Notes: generated by a model from the sequence alone, not told the origin. Positions 43,660 through 53,490 are shown, numbered from the stretch's first letter. The stretch is 64,000 bases of DNA from PNON01 sp964387025 (GCA_964387025.1 CAYLUZ010000003.1:310001-374000), one strand, 5' to 3'. Numbers and translations are program-made.

Positions 43660-44589
43660 ATGAAAATGAAAGCGATTGTTTATGAAAAATATGGGTCACC
43701 GGAGGTTCTACAACTCAAGGAGATAGAAAAACCTACACCCAAAGACAATGAGGTACTGATAAAAATTCACGCCACTACCGCCCACATCGGAGACACGATC
43801 ATGCGGAGCCTAAAAATCCCCGGACCACGTTGGCAGAGACTCCTATCTCGGATCTACCTGGGTATTAGAAAACCTAAAAGAACCATACTGGGTATGGAAC
43901 TGGCCGGAGAAGTCGAATCCATTGGCCGGAAGGTTACACACTTCAAACCGGGGGATCCAGTGTTCGCCTCCACCTTCGCGGTCAATTTTGGCGGCTATGC
44001 TGAGTACAAATGCCTTCCTGAAAACGGGGTGATCGCCATCAAACCGAAAAACATCTCTTACGAGGAAGCTGCCGCTGTCCCAAACTCGGGGATGACAGCA
44101 TTGCATTGCCTCAGAAAAGGAAATATCCGGAGCGGGCAAAAAGTTCTTATTTTTGGCGCTTCAGGATCAGTGGGAACTTTTGCGGTGCAGCTTGCCAAAT
44201 ACTACTTTGGAGCAGAAGTGACCGGTGTATGCAGCACCACGAATTTGGAATTGGTTAAATCTCTGGGTGCAGATCTAGTCATTGATTACACCCGGGAGGA
44301 TTTTACCCAAAATGGTGAAACCTACGATGTTATTTTTGACGCGGTTGGCAAACTTTCATCTTCACAAAGTAAAAAGGTTCTAAAGAAAACGGGCATCATC
44401 CTGAATGTCCATACCGCTTCGGACGGCGGTAATAATGTTGAAAACCTGATCCTCCTCAAAGGGCTGATTGAGGCAGGGAAAATTAAAGCGGTCATCGATA
44501 GGCGTTATTCCTTGGAGGATGTAACCGAGGCGCACAGGTATGTCGAGAAGGGACATAAAAAGGGAAATGTTGTCATCATTGTGGGATAA
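43660..44589 (+). CDS. Zinc-independent MDR oxidoreductase (quinone reductase-like)
   Basis: 309 residues. The MDR superfamily is clear: an N-terminal GroES-like domain (KAIVYEKYGSPEVLQLKEIEKP), a GMELAGEVESIGRKVTHFKPGD segment, and a Rossmann fold with the GASGSVGTFAVQLAKYYFGAEVTGVCS motif near residue 167. The catalytic zinc Cys/His of alcohol dehydrogenases is missing, so it groups with NADPH:quinone or enoyl reductases. It is the last gene of the DUF4386 run. The substrate is unknown. Confidence 0.9.
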   Translation: MKMKAIVYEKYGSPEVLQLKEIEKPTPKDNEVLIKIHATTAHIGDTIMRSLKIPGPRWQRLLSRIYLGIRKPKRTILGMELAGEVESIGRKVTHFKPGDPVFASTFAVNFGGYAEYKCLPENGVIAIKPKNISYEEAAAVPNSGMTALHCLRKGNIRSGQKVLIFGASGSVGTFAVQLAKYYFGAEVTGVCSTTNLELVKSLGADLVIDYTREDFTQNGETYDVIFDAVGKLSSSQSKKVLKKTGIILNVHTASDGGNNVENLILLKGLIEAGKIKAVIDRRYSLEDVTEAHRYVEKGHKKGNVVIIVG

Positions 44590-44784
44590 AACCCCCAAAA
44601 TTTTAAGTCTACGATTCCAATATGGAGATATAAAGCGGTAGTAAATCAGAATCTAATAAGAAAGCGGATAATTATTCCTTATTAAGTGTATGGATTGAAA
44701 ATATATATGATATAAAATTATCTTGATGAATGGAATATTTATAGTAAATCCCCTTGTTAGGCACCTTGAAATTAAAAGGAAATA

Positions 44785-45630
44785 ATGACAAAACCAACAA
44801 AATTCCCCTACCAGTTTTTTATAGTTACATTTCTCTGGTCCTGGTTGATCTGGCTGCCGCTGGTTCTAGCAGGAGCTGGCATACTGCCGCTGGGGAAAGA
44901 CCTTCTGAGTACTCTGACCGTACCGGTGATTATGCTGGGTATCTTTGGACCGGCAGCAGGAGCTTTGTACTGCCTCAAGACATTACACGGTCAAGGGGCC
45001 GTTCGCGACTACCTGCGCGGTCTATTGGATCTGCGTTTTGGCTGGAAGGCATGGCTGATTCCGATCGTGGTATACGGTGGAAGTACCTGGTTGGCGTGGG
45101 TGCTGCCGGAATTGTGGGGTGAACCGCGCCTGAAAATGCTTCTGCCATCCGTATGGGTTTTTCCGCCATATATTTTACTCATGATCTTATTGGGCGGAGG
45201 TCAGGAAGAGCTGGGCTGGCGCGGTTATATTCTGGACCCGATGGAAGAGCGGCTGGGACCGTGGTTGGGGAATCTGGTACTGGGTGTGATCTGGACTTTC
45301 TGGCATTTACCGCTATTTTTTATCCCAGGCGTCAGCCAATCTTTTACGCCGTTTGCCGGATTTTTGCTCCTCATTATCGGTTATTCCTGGTTTTTATCCT
45401 GGGTTCGACAGTCTTCCGGAAAACGGACCATGGCTGGTTTGGTTGCCCATGGTTGGGCTAACGCGTTTGTTCCCCTGTTCCCTACATTGGTGATGGTCCA
45501 GGGAGCAGATCAGACACGTTATTGGATCTGGGCGAGCCTTACATTTGTGATCGGCCTGGTAACAATGGTTTTACGTTCACGCCGGTCTTCACAAAACAGC
45601 CAGAATATAGCGAAAGAGTTGACCGGTTAA
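44785..45630 (+). CDS. CPBP family intramembrane protease
   Basis: 281 residues with about eight membrane helices. The motifs GGQEELGWRGYILDPM (paired Glu plus Arg), WTFWHLPLFFIPG and the C-terminal AHGWANAF stand at the right spacing. AAAGGAAATA precedes the ATG. It is an intact relative of the frameshifted CPBP gene at 41522, and the third clear CPBP gene in the window. It is separated from the MDR gene by 195 bases, so it is probably an independent unit. Confidence 0.88.
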   Translation: MTKPTKFPYQFFIVTFLWSWLIWLPLVLAGAGILPLGKDLLSTLTVPVIMLGIFGPAAGALYCLKTLHGQGAVRDYLRGLLDLRFGWKAWLIPIVVYGGSTWLAWVLPELWGEPRLKMLLPSVWVFPPYILLMILLGGGQEELGWRGYILDPMEERLGPWLGNLVLGVIWTFWHLPLFFIPGVSQSFTPFAGFLLLIIGYSWFLSWVRQSSGKRTMAGLVAHGWANAFVPLFPTLVMVQGADQTRYWIWASLTFVIGLVTMVLRSRRSSQNSQNIAKELTG

Positions 45631-45947
45631 GTACCTTGATACAATAACTCCACTACGCTCTCACGCCCTAAACCTCGCCCCGGATATTTTTTTTACCCTA
45701 TTCCCCTTTGGCAGTTTTCAATTTGTTTTGCCATATGAGATTTTTCTCCATTCAAACGCTCCCTCGACTCCGGCAAAATAACCTAAAACTCTTTTTTCAA
45801 TTATTAGTTTTCATGATCAGCTCATTTATTATTAGGTATATATAATTAACTTACTAACAAGAATTTCGAATAATTCATAATGACCTATGAAATAAACATA
45901 CAAACAAAATATTCACCGATTAGGTTACTCTGTAAAATGGGAAACGA
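45631..45947. other. Intergenic stretch without recognisable features
   Basis: 317 bases, AT-rich toward the right end. I see no coding frame, no RNA fold of note and no repeat. It probably carries the promoter of the next gene (ATATATAATTAACTTAC near 45840). Confidence 0.4.
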
Positions 45948-46406
45948 ATGAAATCATTAAAATTTCTACTATTTCTTGGTGCTACATTAAACATAGTGGG
46001 GAGCTTATTCCCCTGGGAAAGTGCAGGTGGTTTTAGCGATTATGCAATTTATGGCTTCCAGGTTAGCCCGATTAATTTAAAATATTGGGCAACCGGATTC
46101 CAAAAATTTTCTATCAACGATTATGGGGGTGGGCTTGTTATATTACTAACATTGGCAATCGTTTTGCTTGCCTTTATTCCATCCAGATTTGTTAAAAAAA
46201 CTGTAATTTGGAATCTCATTCTTACAATTGTATTAATGGCAGCATGCCTGTTTTTCGTGGGAAGGGGATTATTTCATATATATGAGTATGCAAGTTCAGT
46301 GGAACAACCCTCCATAAGACCGGCTCTTTTTTCTATCGTAACCGGTTCAGTTCTATTATTGTGGAGGGCTTTATCGATATACAGGCATACACCACTCCAA
46401 TCATAA
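45948..46406 (+). CDS. Small membrane protein, unknown
   Basis: 152 residues. Four hydrophobic helices: a signal-like first helix, two central helices and one near the end. A loop with GFQVSPINLKYWATGFQ lies between helices one and two. No family recognised. The start ATG follows GGGAAACG. It lies 40 bases ahead of the cation transporter gene on the same strand. Confidence 0.6.
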   Translation: MKSLKFLLFLGATLNIVGSLFPWESAGGFSDYAIYGFQVSPINLKYWATGFQKFSINDYGGGLVILLTLAIVLLAFIPSRFVKKTVIWNLILTIVLMAACLFFVGRGLFHIYEYASSVEQPSIRPALFSIVTGSVLLLWRALSIYRHTPLQS

Positions 46407-46445
46407 GCAGATAAAATCAGAAGTAGCGAAGGAATCAGTTAGACC

Positions 46446-47096
46446 ATGACGAACGATACCCAGATCGATGTCAACAAATACTGGATGTACGCTTTCTACC
46501 TGGCGTTATTCACCATCATCTATAACCTGGCAGAAGGGCTTGTCTCCATCTACTTCGGGGCGCAGGATGAAGCCTTGACGCTCTTTGGCTTTGGCATCGA
46601 CTCGTTCATTGAGGTGATGTCCGGACTGGGCATCCTGGCCATGGTGATCCGGATTCGCAGAAACCCGGAAGCGCCGCGCTCACAGTTCGAGCAGACCGCC
46701 CTGCGCATCACCGGCACATCCTTCTATATCCTGGCTGTAGGGCTGGGAGCTACTGCCGTCTATAACCTTTTCACAGCTCATAAACCAACAACGACAATAC
46801 CAGGCTTGATCATCTCGCTGATCTCCATCTCGTTCATGTGGCTGCTGGTCAGCGGCAAACGCAAGGTAGGTAGAAAACTTAACTCGGCTCCCATCCTGGC
46901 GGACGCCAACTGCTCAATGGTCTGCATTTACATGTCTCTTGTTTTGTTGGTCTCCAGCCTCGTCTATCAATTCACAGGGTTTGGCTTCATCGACAGCCTG
47001 GGCGCTCTCGGACTGATATATTTTTCGATCAATGAAGGCAGGGAAGCCTTCGAGAAAGCCGCCAGGGTGGATGACGTCTGCTGCGGTGATGATTAG
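46446..47096 (+). CDS. Cation efflux (CDF)-related transporter
   Basis: 216 residues with six membrane helices and no C-terminal cytoplasmic dimerisation domain. It resembles the short cation-transporter branch of CDF: FGFGIDSFIEVMSG in helix 2 with Asp and Glu as candidate metal ligands, and ADANCSMVCIYMSLVLL in helix 5, then GFIDSLGALGLIYFSINEGREA in helix 6. The C-terminal VCCGDD adds possible metal ligands. It probably exports a divalent metal; which one is unknown. A strong bidirectional terminator follows. Confidence 0.75.
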   Translation: MTNDTQIDVNKYWMYAFYLALFTIIYNLAEGLVSIYFGAQDEALTLFGFGIDSFIEVMSGLGILAMVIRIRRNPEAPRSQFEQTALRITGTSFYILAVGLGATAVYNLFTAHKPTTTIPGLIISLISISFMWLLVSGKRKVGRKLNSAPILADANCSMVCIYMSLVLLVSSLVYQFTGFGFIDSLGALGLIYFSINEGREAFEKAARVDDVCCGDD

Positions 47097-47145
47097 TTTA
47101 ATACAAGATTACCTGCCATCTTATTGATTTTATTCCAACATCAAC

Positions 47146-47171
47146 CAGCCCCGGTTTGTTCTCCGGGGCTG
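47146..47171. terminator. Bidirectional terminator
   Basis: CAGCCCCGG (47146-47154) with CCGGGGCTG (47163-47171), loop TTTGTTCT. It separates the convergent cation transporter and Cys-rich lipoprotein genes. Confidence 0.85.
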
Positions 47172-47191
47172 TTCATTATCACAATTATGTC

Positions 47192-48856
47192 TTACGGCCA
47201 GGTCTGACAGGACGCTGTGCAATTGGTGGTGTTGGGCGGGTCGCAGGTTTCGCCCCAATCAACAATGCCGTTGCCGCAGACCGGTGAATAGCTTTGGCAG
47301 GAGGCTGTGCAGTTGACTACATTGGGCGGGTCGCATTGTTCTCCAACTGACAGATCGATGATACCGTTTCCGCAAACGGGCAGATAGGTCTGGCAGGAAG
47401 CGGTGCAGTCCACCGTGTTGGGCGGGTCGCATTGTTCGCCTGAGTCCACGATACCGTTGCCGCAGAATCCGAAGTAATTCCGGCATGAAGCAGTGCAGTT
47501 GGTCACATTGGGAGGATCACACTCTTCACCGGGATCTACAATTGCATTCCCGCAGAATGGAGTGTAATTCCGGCAGGAGGCGGTACAGTTGGTGGTATTG
47601 GGCGGATCGCATTCTTCTCTCGCATCGATGATGCTGTTGCCGCAGGTTGCAGTATAGTTGCGGCAGGAAGCTGTGCAGTCGGTGGTATTGGGTGGATCGC
47701 ACTGTTCACCTGAATCCACAATTCCATTGCCGCAAACCGCTGTATAGTTTTGGCAGGAAGCTGTGCAGTTAACCACATTGGGTGGATCACACTGTTCGCC
47801 TCTATCGACAATGCCGTTGCCGCAGGAGGCGATGTAGTTCTGGCACGAAGCTGTACAGTTGGTGACATTGGGCGGATCGCATTCTTCACCTGTCTCCAGG
47901 ACAGCATTTCCGCACACACTGGCTGTCACCCGGCGGGCAGGCTGGATGCCAAAGAATGCCGGCGAACTGGTACCTGCCATCACATCCACCCTTTGCCAGG
48001 TACCTGGGGCAACCATTCCGCCTGAATAATTGAGTACCAGACAGTATGTTCCTTCTGCCAGCCCTGAAAAGCTGAAGTGCCCGTTTGCATCCGGAGACGT
48101 GGTAGTAATGGTATGCAGGCAGGTATCGTCTGCCAGGCTGAGTGGAAAGGTTGATTCGCCCGGTTCCACCAGGTCCTGGGTACCGCTCCGGTTCAGATCG
48201 TGATAGACATAACCGGCAATGGTGCCGGTTCCTCCGCTGGCCGGGCCGGTGCCGGGTGTGACTGCGGCGCTGGATGATATACCCCTAACTGCATAACAGT
48301 TGGCGTACAGCATGTCTTCCGCCAGGGCAGCCTGTTCACCATCCGACCACAGGCGTGCTCCCATACTTACATAAGCTGCATCCAATGGAGGAACGGGCGG
48401 GATAATGACCAGAGTTTCCTGGCTTCCACCGCTGACTGGCTGCTTGATTCCGCCGGGAATGGTCGACCCGCCTTTATCGCCGCTGCCGCGTGGGTCTGAA
48501 TCGAGGGTCGTACATGTGGCATCCTTAAAGCGTTCAAACCACACCTGCAATACCCCGGTAGCTGGAGCCATTCGGTAGCGCAGGGTGAGCGTGATCGTAT
48601 TGCTGGGAGAAAGTCCGCTGGAAGCGGGGGGATTGACGCCTAAAATTTGGATGAAATCACCGCTGGCAGGCACGCCCGGAAGAACTGGCATGGAAACGGC
48701 TGCGGGGACGATTGCCGGTGGGGCACTGGCTGTTGGCGGACTGACCGCTGCTGGTGCAGCGGGCGGAACAGTTGGTGCCGTTGGTAAATTACATCCGCTG
48801 AGCAAGATGATGGTGACGATGGAAAAAATGGTAAAGATCACTGATGAATTTTTCAT
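47192..48856 (-). CDS. Surface lipoprotein with SdrD-B-like domain and eight Cys-rich repeats
   Basis: 554 residues from the ATG at 48856 (GGAGG eight bases upstream); the longer frame to 48898 is not needed. Signal peptide with lipobox TIILLSGC, then a Pro/Ala-rich linker and an N-terminal beta domain. An SdrD-B-like segment follows (GTIAGYVYHDLNRSGTQDLVEPGE). Then come eight tandem repeats of about 29 residues, each built as CGN-x-I/V-x-D-x-GE-x-CDPPN-x-x-x-CTASC. Each repeat has four Cys, likely two disulfides. Repeats of this kind occur in secreted myxobacterial and Chloroflexota proteins. It is probably exposed on the surface; the binding partner is unknown. Confidence 0.85.
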   Translation of the reverse strand: MKNSSVIFTIFSIVTIILLSGCNLPTAPTVPPAAPAAVSPPTASAPPAIVPAAVSMPVLPGVPASGDFIQILGVNPPASSGLSPSNTITLTLRYRMAPATGVLQVWFERFKDATCTTLDSDPRGSGDKGGSTIPGGIKQPVSGGSQETLVIIPPVPPLDAAYVSMGARLWSDGEQAALAEDMLYANCYAVRGISSSAAVTPGTGPASGGTGTIAGYVYHDLNRSGTQDLVEPGESTFPLSLADDTCLHTITTTSPDANGHFSFSGLAEGTYCLVLNYSGGMVAPGTWQRVDVMAGTSSPAFFGIQPARRVTASVCGNAVLETGEECDPPNVTNCTASCQNYIASCGNGIVDRGEQCDPPNVVNCTASCQNYTAVCGNGIVDSGEQCDPPNTTDCTASCRNYTATCGNSIIDAREECDPPNTTNCTASCRNYTPFCGNAIVDPGEECDPPNVTNCTASCRNYFGFCGNGIVDSGEQCDPPNTVDCTASCQTYLPVCGNGIIDLSVGEQCDPPNVVNCTASCQSYSPVCGNGIVDWGETCDPPNTTNCTASCQTWP

Positions 48857-49084
48857 AAACCATCCCTCCAGATTATGAACAATACATATATAAATCATAC
48901 ATCAAAGATTTGAAGAAAGAGTAATATTATTACGGGTTGTTTATATAGTTAACCAAACGTCCTGAATGTTCATCAATATAACAATTCAACTATATAATGG
49001 AGGAGATAACCATAAATTCTTTGGTGGGAAAATTCGCAGCAGTCCTCAATATGAATCATGATCGGTTGGAAAGCAGGAGGGATG

Positions 49085-49465
49085 ATGGTACGATGTCATG
49101 GGCTTTTAGGCAAACACGATCTGTCAGTATCAGCGAACGGTGAAATCACCTGTTCGAAATGCAAAAGAAGGTGGGATCCACATAATAACGGGCAGGAAAT
49201 TCTCCCCTATGGGTTTAAAAGCTGGGAAGCCTGGCATAAAGAAGCTTTTCAAAAACATAACGGTCAAACCATTTACCCGGGCAGCCGCCCGGAAACCCAT
49301 TATGGCGGATATGATACCCGATTGGGTCATGAAGAAATAGCGGCTGTGTTTGCAGAACATATCATCAAGGCCAATAAAATGGATGACCAGGATCGCATCA
49401 AACAGATCCGGGAGCTGGCCAAAAAGGATCCGGGTGAATTCCTGCGGCAGCTATTCAAACCTTAG
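49085..49465 (+). CDS. Hypothetical protein with a zinc-ribbon-like start
   Basis: 126 residues from the ATG at 49085, four bases after AGGAGG; in-frame ATGs at 49058 and 49082 are possible. The N-terminal CHGLLGKHDLSVSANGEITCSKCKRRW looks like a zinc knuckle (one His and three Cys visible). The C-terminal half is charged and helical. No family recognised. It stands ahead of a flavodoxin gene on the same strand. Confidence 0.6.
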   Translation: MVRCHGLLGKHDLSVSANGEITCSKCKRRWDPHNNGQEILPYGFKSWEAWHKEAFQKHNGQTIYPGSRPETHYGGYDTRLGHEEIAAVFAEHIIKANKMDDQDRIKQIRELAKKDPGEFLRQLFKP

Positions 49466-49549
49466 GATCCTTCGGATAAGAAAATAGGGGTCAATACTGA
49501 TTTCTTTATCGTATTTTTTTTCTACGTATTTGGCTGAGAGGTAACGAGT

Positions 49550-50056
49550 ATGACAAAATTGGTTCTGGTGGGGTATACCACCCAATACGGGTCAACGAAG
49601 GAAGTAGCCGAGGCGATCGCGGGGACTCTGCGCGAAGGAGGGTTGGAGGTGGACCTTCAGCCGTTGAGCAAAGTGCGGACGCTTGAAGGTTACAGCGCGG
49701 TCGTACTGGGAGCACCGCTAATCATGTTCCACTGGCACAGGGACGCGCTCAACTTTCTCTCCCGGCACCGGAACGCGTTATCGGAACGGCCGGTGGCAGT
49801 ATTTGCACTCGGACCGACGCACAAACCGCACGATGCAGCCGAGTGGAAGGATTCGCAGGAACAGCTTGATAAAGAGCTGGCAAAGTTCCCCTGGCTGAAG
49901 CCCGCTGCCATCAAGCTGTTTGGCGGCAAGTACGACCCGGCGCTGCTGCGCTTCCCACTCAATTTGATGGCCGGCAAAGAGCCTGCCAGTGATATCCGGG
50001 ATTGGGAAGCCATCCGGGCATGGGTTGGGGAGTTTAAGGCTGCCTTGGATGGATAG
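49550..50056 (+). CDS. Flavodoxin-domain protein (HemG-like)
   Basis: 168 residues. The FMN phosphate loop is TTQYGSTKEVAEAIA near residue 9-23. The second loop is VVLGAPLIMFHWHRDALNFL, and the third is FALGPTHKPHDAAEW. The arrangement resembles single-domain flavodoxins of the HemG or menaquinone-dependent protoporphyrinogen oxidase type. It would shuttle electrons or oxidise a small substrate with FMN. There are no haem genes nearby, so the partner is unknown. Confidence 0.85.
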   Translation: MTKLVLVGYTTQYGSTKEVAEAIAGTLREGGLEVDLQPLSKVRTLEGYSAVVLGAPLIMFHWHRDALNFLSRHRNALSERPVAVFALGPTHKPHDAAEWKDSQEQLDKELAKFPWLKPAAIKLFGGKYDPALLRFPLNLMAGKEPASDIRDWEAIRAWVGEFKAALDG

Positions 50057-50334
50057 CATAGATATCAAAACCATTTGAAAAATAGTAATTATTAATGTTG
50101 AAATTCAGCTATATAATTCAATAAGTACTATTAATCTTTGGCGGGGAAATGCACTCGGTCAGGAGACTGGCGCAAATAAACAAGAATTTTTGATACATGC
50201 CAGACACTTGTAAGAGAAAGACCTAAAATGTTCATTGACCAGATAATAGCTATAGTAAATTTTTTATCCAATTTAAAGGATTCTCTTAAAACCAAAATGT
50301 AATTCTGGTCAAATCCTGATTACTAGGAGAAAAA

Positions 50335-51345
50335 TGGCACGTAATTACGGAATTAGTTTGTCGATTACCGAAAACGAATTGATAGATTTACTTAATAAAA
50401 TCCCACCAGACGATGTTATTGCATCTGGGGATTTTTTTTGCACGTTTTAAATTGAATGAATTAATTTATAATCATCAATTTTTTGAAGCTATAAATCTAG
50501 GAGAAGAACTTCTTCGAAAAATTAAAGGAATTAATGAGAATAAATTTAATAAAATTTGTTTAGGCGCGCCATTTTATTGGATGGGCATGGCAGCATATCT
50601 TATCCATGACTTTCAAACTGCAATTTATTATATTGATGCTTCAGTATCAGAAGATGTAGTAAATGTCCCAGAACAAAAAAATACACCGTCTCGTTTATTG
50701 CTAAGATTAGATGGTGAGGCAGATAACCAAGCCGCAAAAATCCTTGTCAATCATGCGCAGTCTAGGGTTAATGAAAGTATTGCTAGCTACAATTTATTAA
50801 TGGATCATAACAATAAAGAGAATTACCATTTATCCATCAAAGATATTCAAAAATATTTACTTGATCCGGCGATTGACTCTCCAAGTAATAGTTCCCGCTC
50901 AATCGCCTCAACATTTATTACTTTTTTTCTAGAATTCGATTACCGAGCCTTTCAATTAATGATACGAAATAAACCTGGTACAAATGAAATATTTTTAATT
51001 CATTTATTTAAAGGTTGTTTATTATTTGAAAGTCTATTAAAGAATAATCCAAAGATTAAGATATCCAAAATAAGTAATCTTGAAACTGCATTATTAAAGT
51101 TTTCTAAAGAATTTGAATTGCCAAATAAATTGGATATAGGAGGTGTAACTTTCCCTCAAGTGTTAGAGCAAAGTAATAAATCAGACGATCTAATTTCTAC
51201 AGCTATTCTTATGACAGGTAAACTTAGAAATGTTCTGGGGCACAATTTGGCTTGGGATGTTACTTTATCTCCTGAGCAATACATAGATGCATTTCATTTC
51301 ATCTCGAAATCTTGTCTACATGCGATTTCTGTATTGTATCGTTAG
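50335..51345 (+). CDS. HEPN-like hypothetical protein, frameshifted at a T8 run
   Basis: The ATG at 50335 has AGGAGA just upstream and opens a frame that ends after 38 codons. Deleting one T from the T8 run near 50435-50442 joins it to the frame 50413-51345, giving about 336 residues. The protein is helical and repeat-like in the first two thirds. The C-terminal part carries LRNVLGHNLAW, an R-x4-H motif of the HEPN RNase superfamily. The gene is strongly AT-rich against its neighbours, which suggests recent transfer. Its function may be RNA cleavage in defence or a toxin role, but that is inference from one motif. The frameshift may be a sequencing error. Confidence 0.55.
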
Positions 51346-51350
51346 TTTAT

Positions 51351-51481
51351 AACCTCTTTCGCGCTGGTTTCCTCACCGCGCGAGGTTTTGACCAATATGT
51401 CTGTTCATATTGGTGCTCACACATCACTTTTCCGCGACAAAACATAAATCCTAAAGGTTTTCAAAACCTTTAGGATTTTTT
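51351..51481 (+). terminator. Three successive hairpins, the last an intrinsic terminator
   Basis: Stem 1: AACCTC plus CGC with GCG plus GAGGTT (51351-51387). Stem 2: ACCAATATG/CATATTGGT (51391-51414). Stem 3: a 16-base perfect arm pair AAATCCTAAAGGTTTT/AAAACCTTTAGGATTT (51446-51478) with a T run. The stems end the HEPN-like gene and insulate the ABC gene downstream. Confidence 0.8.
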
Positions 51482-51535
51482 CTCCGATCAGTGCATGGAC
51501 TATAATGAATGAAAACATTCAGGAAGAGGCAGAGC

Positions 51536-53464
51536 ATGCAGGGTAGAGGTAAAGGCGGGATGAAGAGTATGATCGCGGCGACGGATGAAAAGCCGAAGGT
51601 AACCATTCCGCTTCTGAAACGGGTGCTGAAGTATGCTCTCCCCTACCGGTTCATGATCATCTCCATGCTGGTGCTGATCCTGGTGCAAACAGCGGTCACG
51701 GTGGTCAACCCGCTTATCATGCGCGACCTGATCGACAGGACCATTCCGCAGAAGAACTTCCAACGCCTGGTACTGCTGGCTGTAGCCATGCTGCTCATCC
51801 CCATGCTCAATGGCGGTTTCAATATATTGCTGCGGCGGCTGACTGCCCGGGTGGGCGAGGGCGTCATCTTTGACCTGCGCGTAGCCTTATATGCAGCCTT
51901 GCAGCGCATGTCCCTGCGCTTCTTTACGAATACCAAAGTCGGTGAGTTGATGAGCCGCCTGAACAACGACGTGATCGGCGCGCAAAACGCGATCAGCAAC
52001 ACCATCGTCGGCATCATCACCAACCTGATCCAGGGGGTGGTCATCCTGACAGTCATGCTGAGCCTGGAATGGCGCCTGACGCTGATCAGCGTTGTCATCC
52101 TGCCGCTCTTCATCCTTGCTGCCCGGCTGATGGGAACACGCCTGAGGGATATTGCCCGCAAGCAGATGGAAGCCAACGCGCACATTAACGCCCTGATGGG
52201 GGAGACGCTGAATATCGGCGGGGCTTTGCTGGTCAAGCTGTTTGGCCGCACCACCTTTGAAGTGGACCGCTTCAGCCAGCGGGCTGAATCTGTGCGCAGA
52301 CTGGGGGTTCAGCGGGCATTCATGGGCTCCATTTTTATCACCATTATTGGCCTGCTGACTGCGGTGGGTACGGCCATCGTGTACGGGCTGGGCGGGTATT
52401 ATGTCATCCAGGGGCAATTCACCATCGGTACCATCGTGGCGCTCGGTGCTTACCTGGGGACCCTCTACAGTGCCTTGCAAGGCCTGGCCAATGCCCCGGT
52501 GGAATTTGCCACCTCGATGGTCAGCTTCGAACGGGTGTTTGAGGTGATCGACCTGCCGGTGGATATCCCCGAAAAGGAAGATGCAATTGAATTGAAAGAC
52601 ATTAAGGGTGCGATCAGTTTTGAGGATGTCACTTTCGAGTATGAGATTGGCGATGAATTCCTGCTGAGCGATGTGCATCGCTACGGAAGTGTTGACAGCG
52701 TCGCCACCGTCCTATCCGGTCCGCAGGAAGCAGAGGAAACCGTTGAGGTGGCTGTCCACAGCCAGGCGCGCGGCAGTGCCCTGGAAAACGTCACCTTCCG
52801 CGTGGAACCGGGGCAGCTCGTGGCGCTGGTTGGTCCCAGTGGGGCTGGGAAGACCACCCTCACCTATCTCATCCCGCGCTTGTATGATCCAACCAGCGGA
52901 GTCATCTGCATCGACGGACACAACCTGAAGGATGTTTCGCTCACATCGCTTTCCCGCCAAATCGGCATGGTCACCCAGGAAACCTACCTGTTCCATGATA
53001 CGATCCGCACCAACCTGCATTATGCCAACCTGGACGCCACCCAATCCGAGATGGAAGCAGCCTGCCGGATAGCCAACATCCACCATTTTATAAATGACCT
53101 GCCCGAGCGGTACAATACCATCGTGGGCGAGCGCGGCTACCGTTTAAGCGGGGGAGAGAAACAACGTTTGGCGCTGGCGCGGGTCATCCTCAAAGATCCG
53201 AAGATCCTCGTGCTGGATGAAGCCACCAGCAGCCTGGACAGCGAATCGGAACAGCTCATCCAGGAAGCCTTGAAGCGGGTCATGGCTCAACGCACCAGCA
53301 TCGTTATCGCCCATCGACTCAGCACCATCCTGGCAGCCGACCTGATCCTTGTCATCGACCGCGGGCAGATCGTTGAACGCGGTACACATACCGAACTGGT
53401 CGCTCGGAAAGGTCTGTATGCACAGTTATATAAAACTCAATTTCGAAAAGAAGGGAATTCCTGA
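51536..53464 (+). CDS. ABC transporter, fused permease and ATPase
   Basis: 642 residues from the ATG at 51536 (AGAGG six bases upstream). A TATAAT at 51501-51506 makes the ATG at 51509 too close to the promoter. Six membrane helices form an exporter-type TMD (residues 35-330), followed by an ATPase with Walker A GPSGAGKT (near 432), signature LSGGEKQRLALAR (near 535) and Walker B ILVLDEATSSLD (near 557). An extra segment of about 40 residues, from LLSDVHRYGS to the Ser/Ala-rich HSQARG, is inserted between the A-loop (FEYE) and the Walker A strand. It probably works as a homodimer exporting a lipid or drug-like molecule; the substrate is unknown. Confidence 0.92.
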   Translation: MQGRGKGGMKSMIAATDEKPKVTIPLLKRVLKYALPYRFMIISMLVLILVQTAVTVVNPLIMRDLIDRTIPQKNFQRLVLLAVAMLLIPMLNGGFNILLRRLTARVGEGVIFDLRVALYAALQRMSLRFFTNTKVGELMSRLNNDVIGAQNAISNTIVGIITNLIQGVVILTVMLSLEWRLTLISVVILPLFILAARLMGTRLRDIARKQMEANAHINALMGETLNIGGALLVKLFGRTTFEVDRFSQRAESVRRLGVQRAFMGSIFITIIGLLTAVGTAIVYGLGGYYVIQGQFTIGTIVALGAYLGTLYSALQGLANAPVEFATSMVSFERVFEVIDLPVDIPEKEDAIELKDIKGAISFEDVTFEYEIGDEFLLSDVHRYGSVDSVATVLSGPQEAEETVEVAVHSQARGSALENVTFRVEPGQLVALVGPSGAGKTTLTYLIPRLYDPTSGVICIDGHNLKDVSLTSLSRQIGMVTQETYLFHDTIRTNLHYANLDATQSEMEAACRIANIHHFINDLPERYNTIVGERGYRLSGGEKQRLALARVILKDPKILVLDEATSSLDSESEQLIQEALKRVMAQRTSIVIAHRLSTILAADLILVIDRGQIVERGTHTELVARKGLYAQLYKTQFRKEGNS

Positions 53465-53490
53465 CGGGTTACTTCTACCTCAGGACTGAT

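Noticed and set aside
47536..47919. Antisense or frame-shadow frames in the Cys-rich repeats
   Set aside because: Repeated DNA keeps several frames open by chance; only the minus-strand Cys-rich frame has a signal peptide and ribosome site.
47205..47935. CRISPR-like array
   Set aside because: The repeats are contiguous coding units with conserved protein motifs and no variable spacers of uniform length; no cas gene is present.
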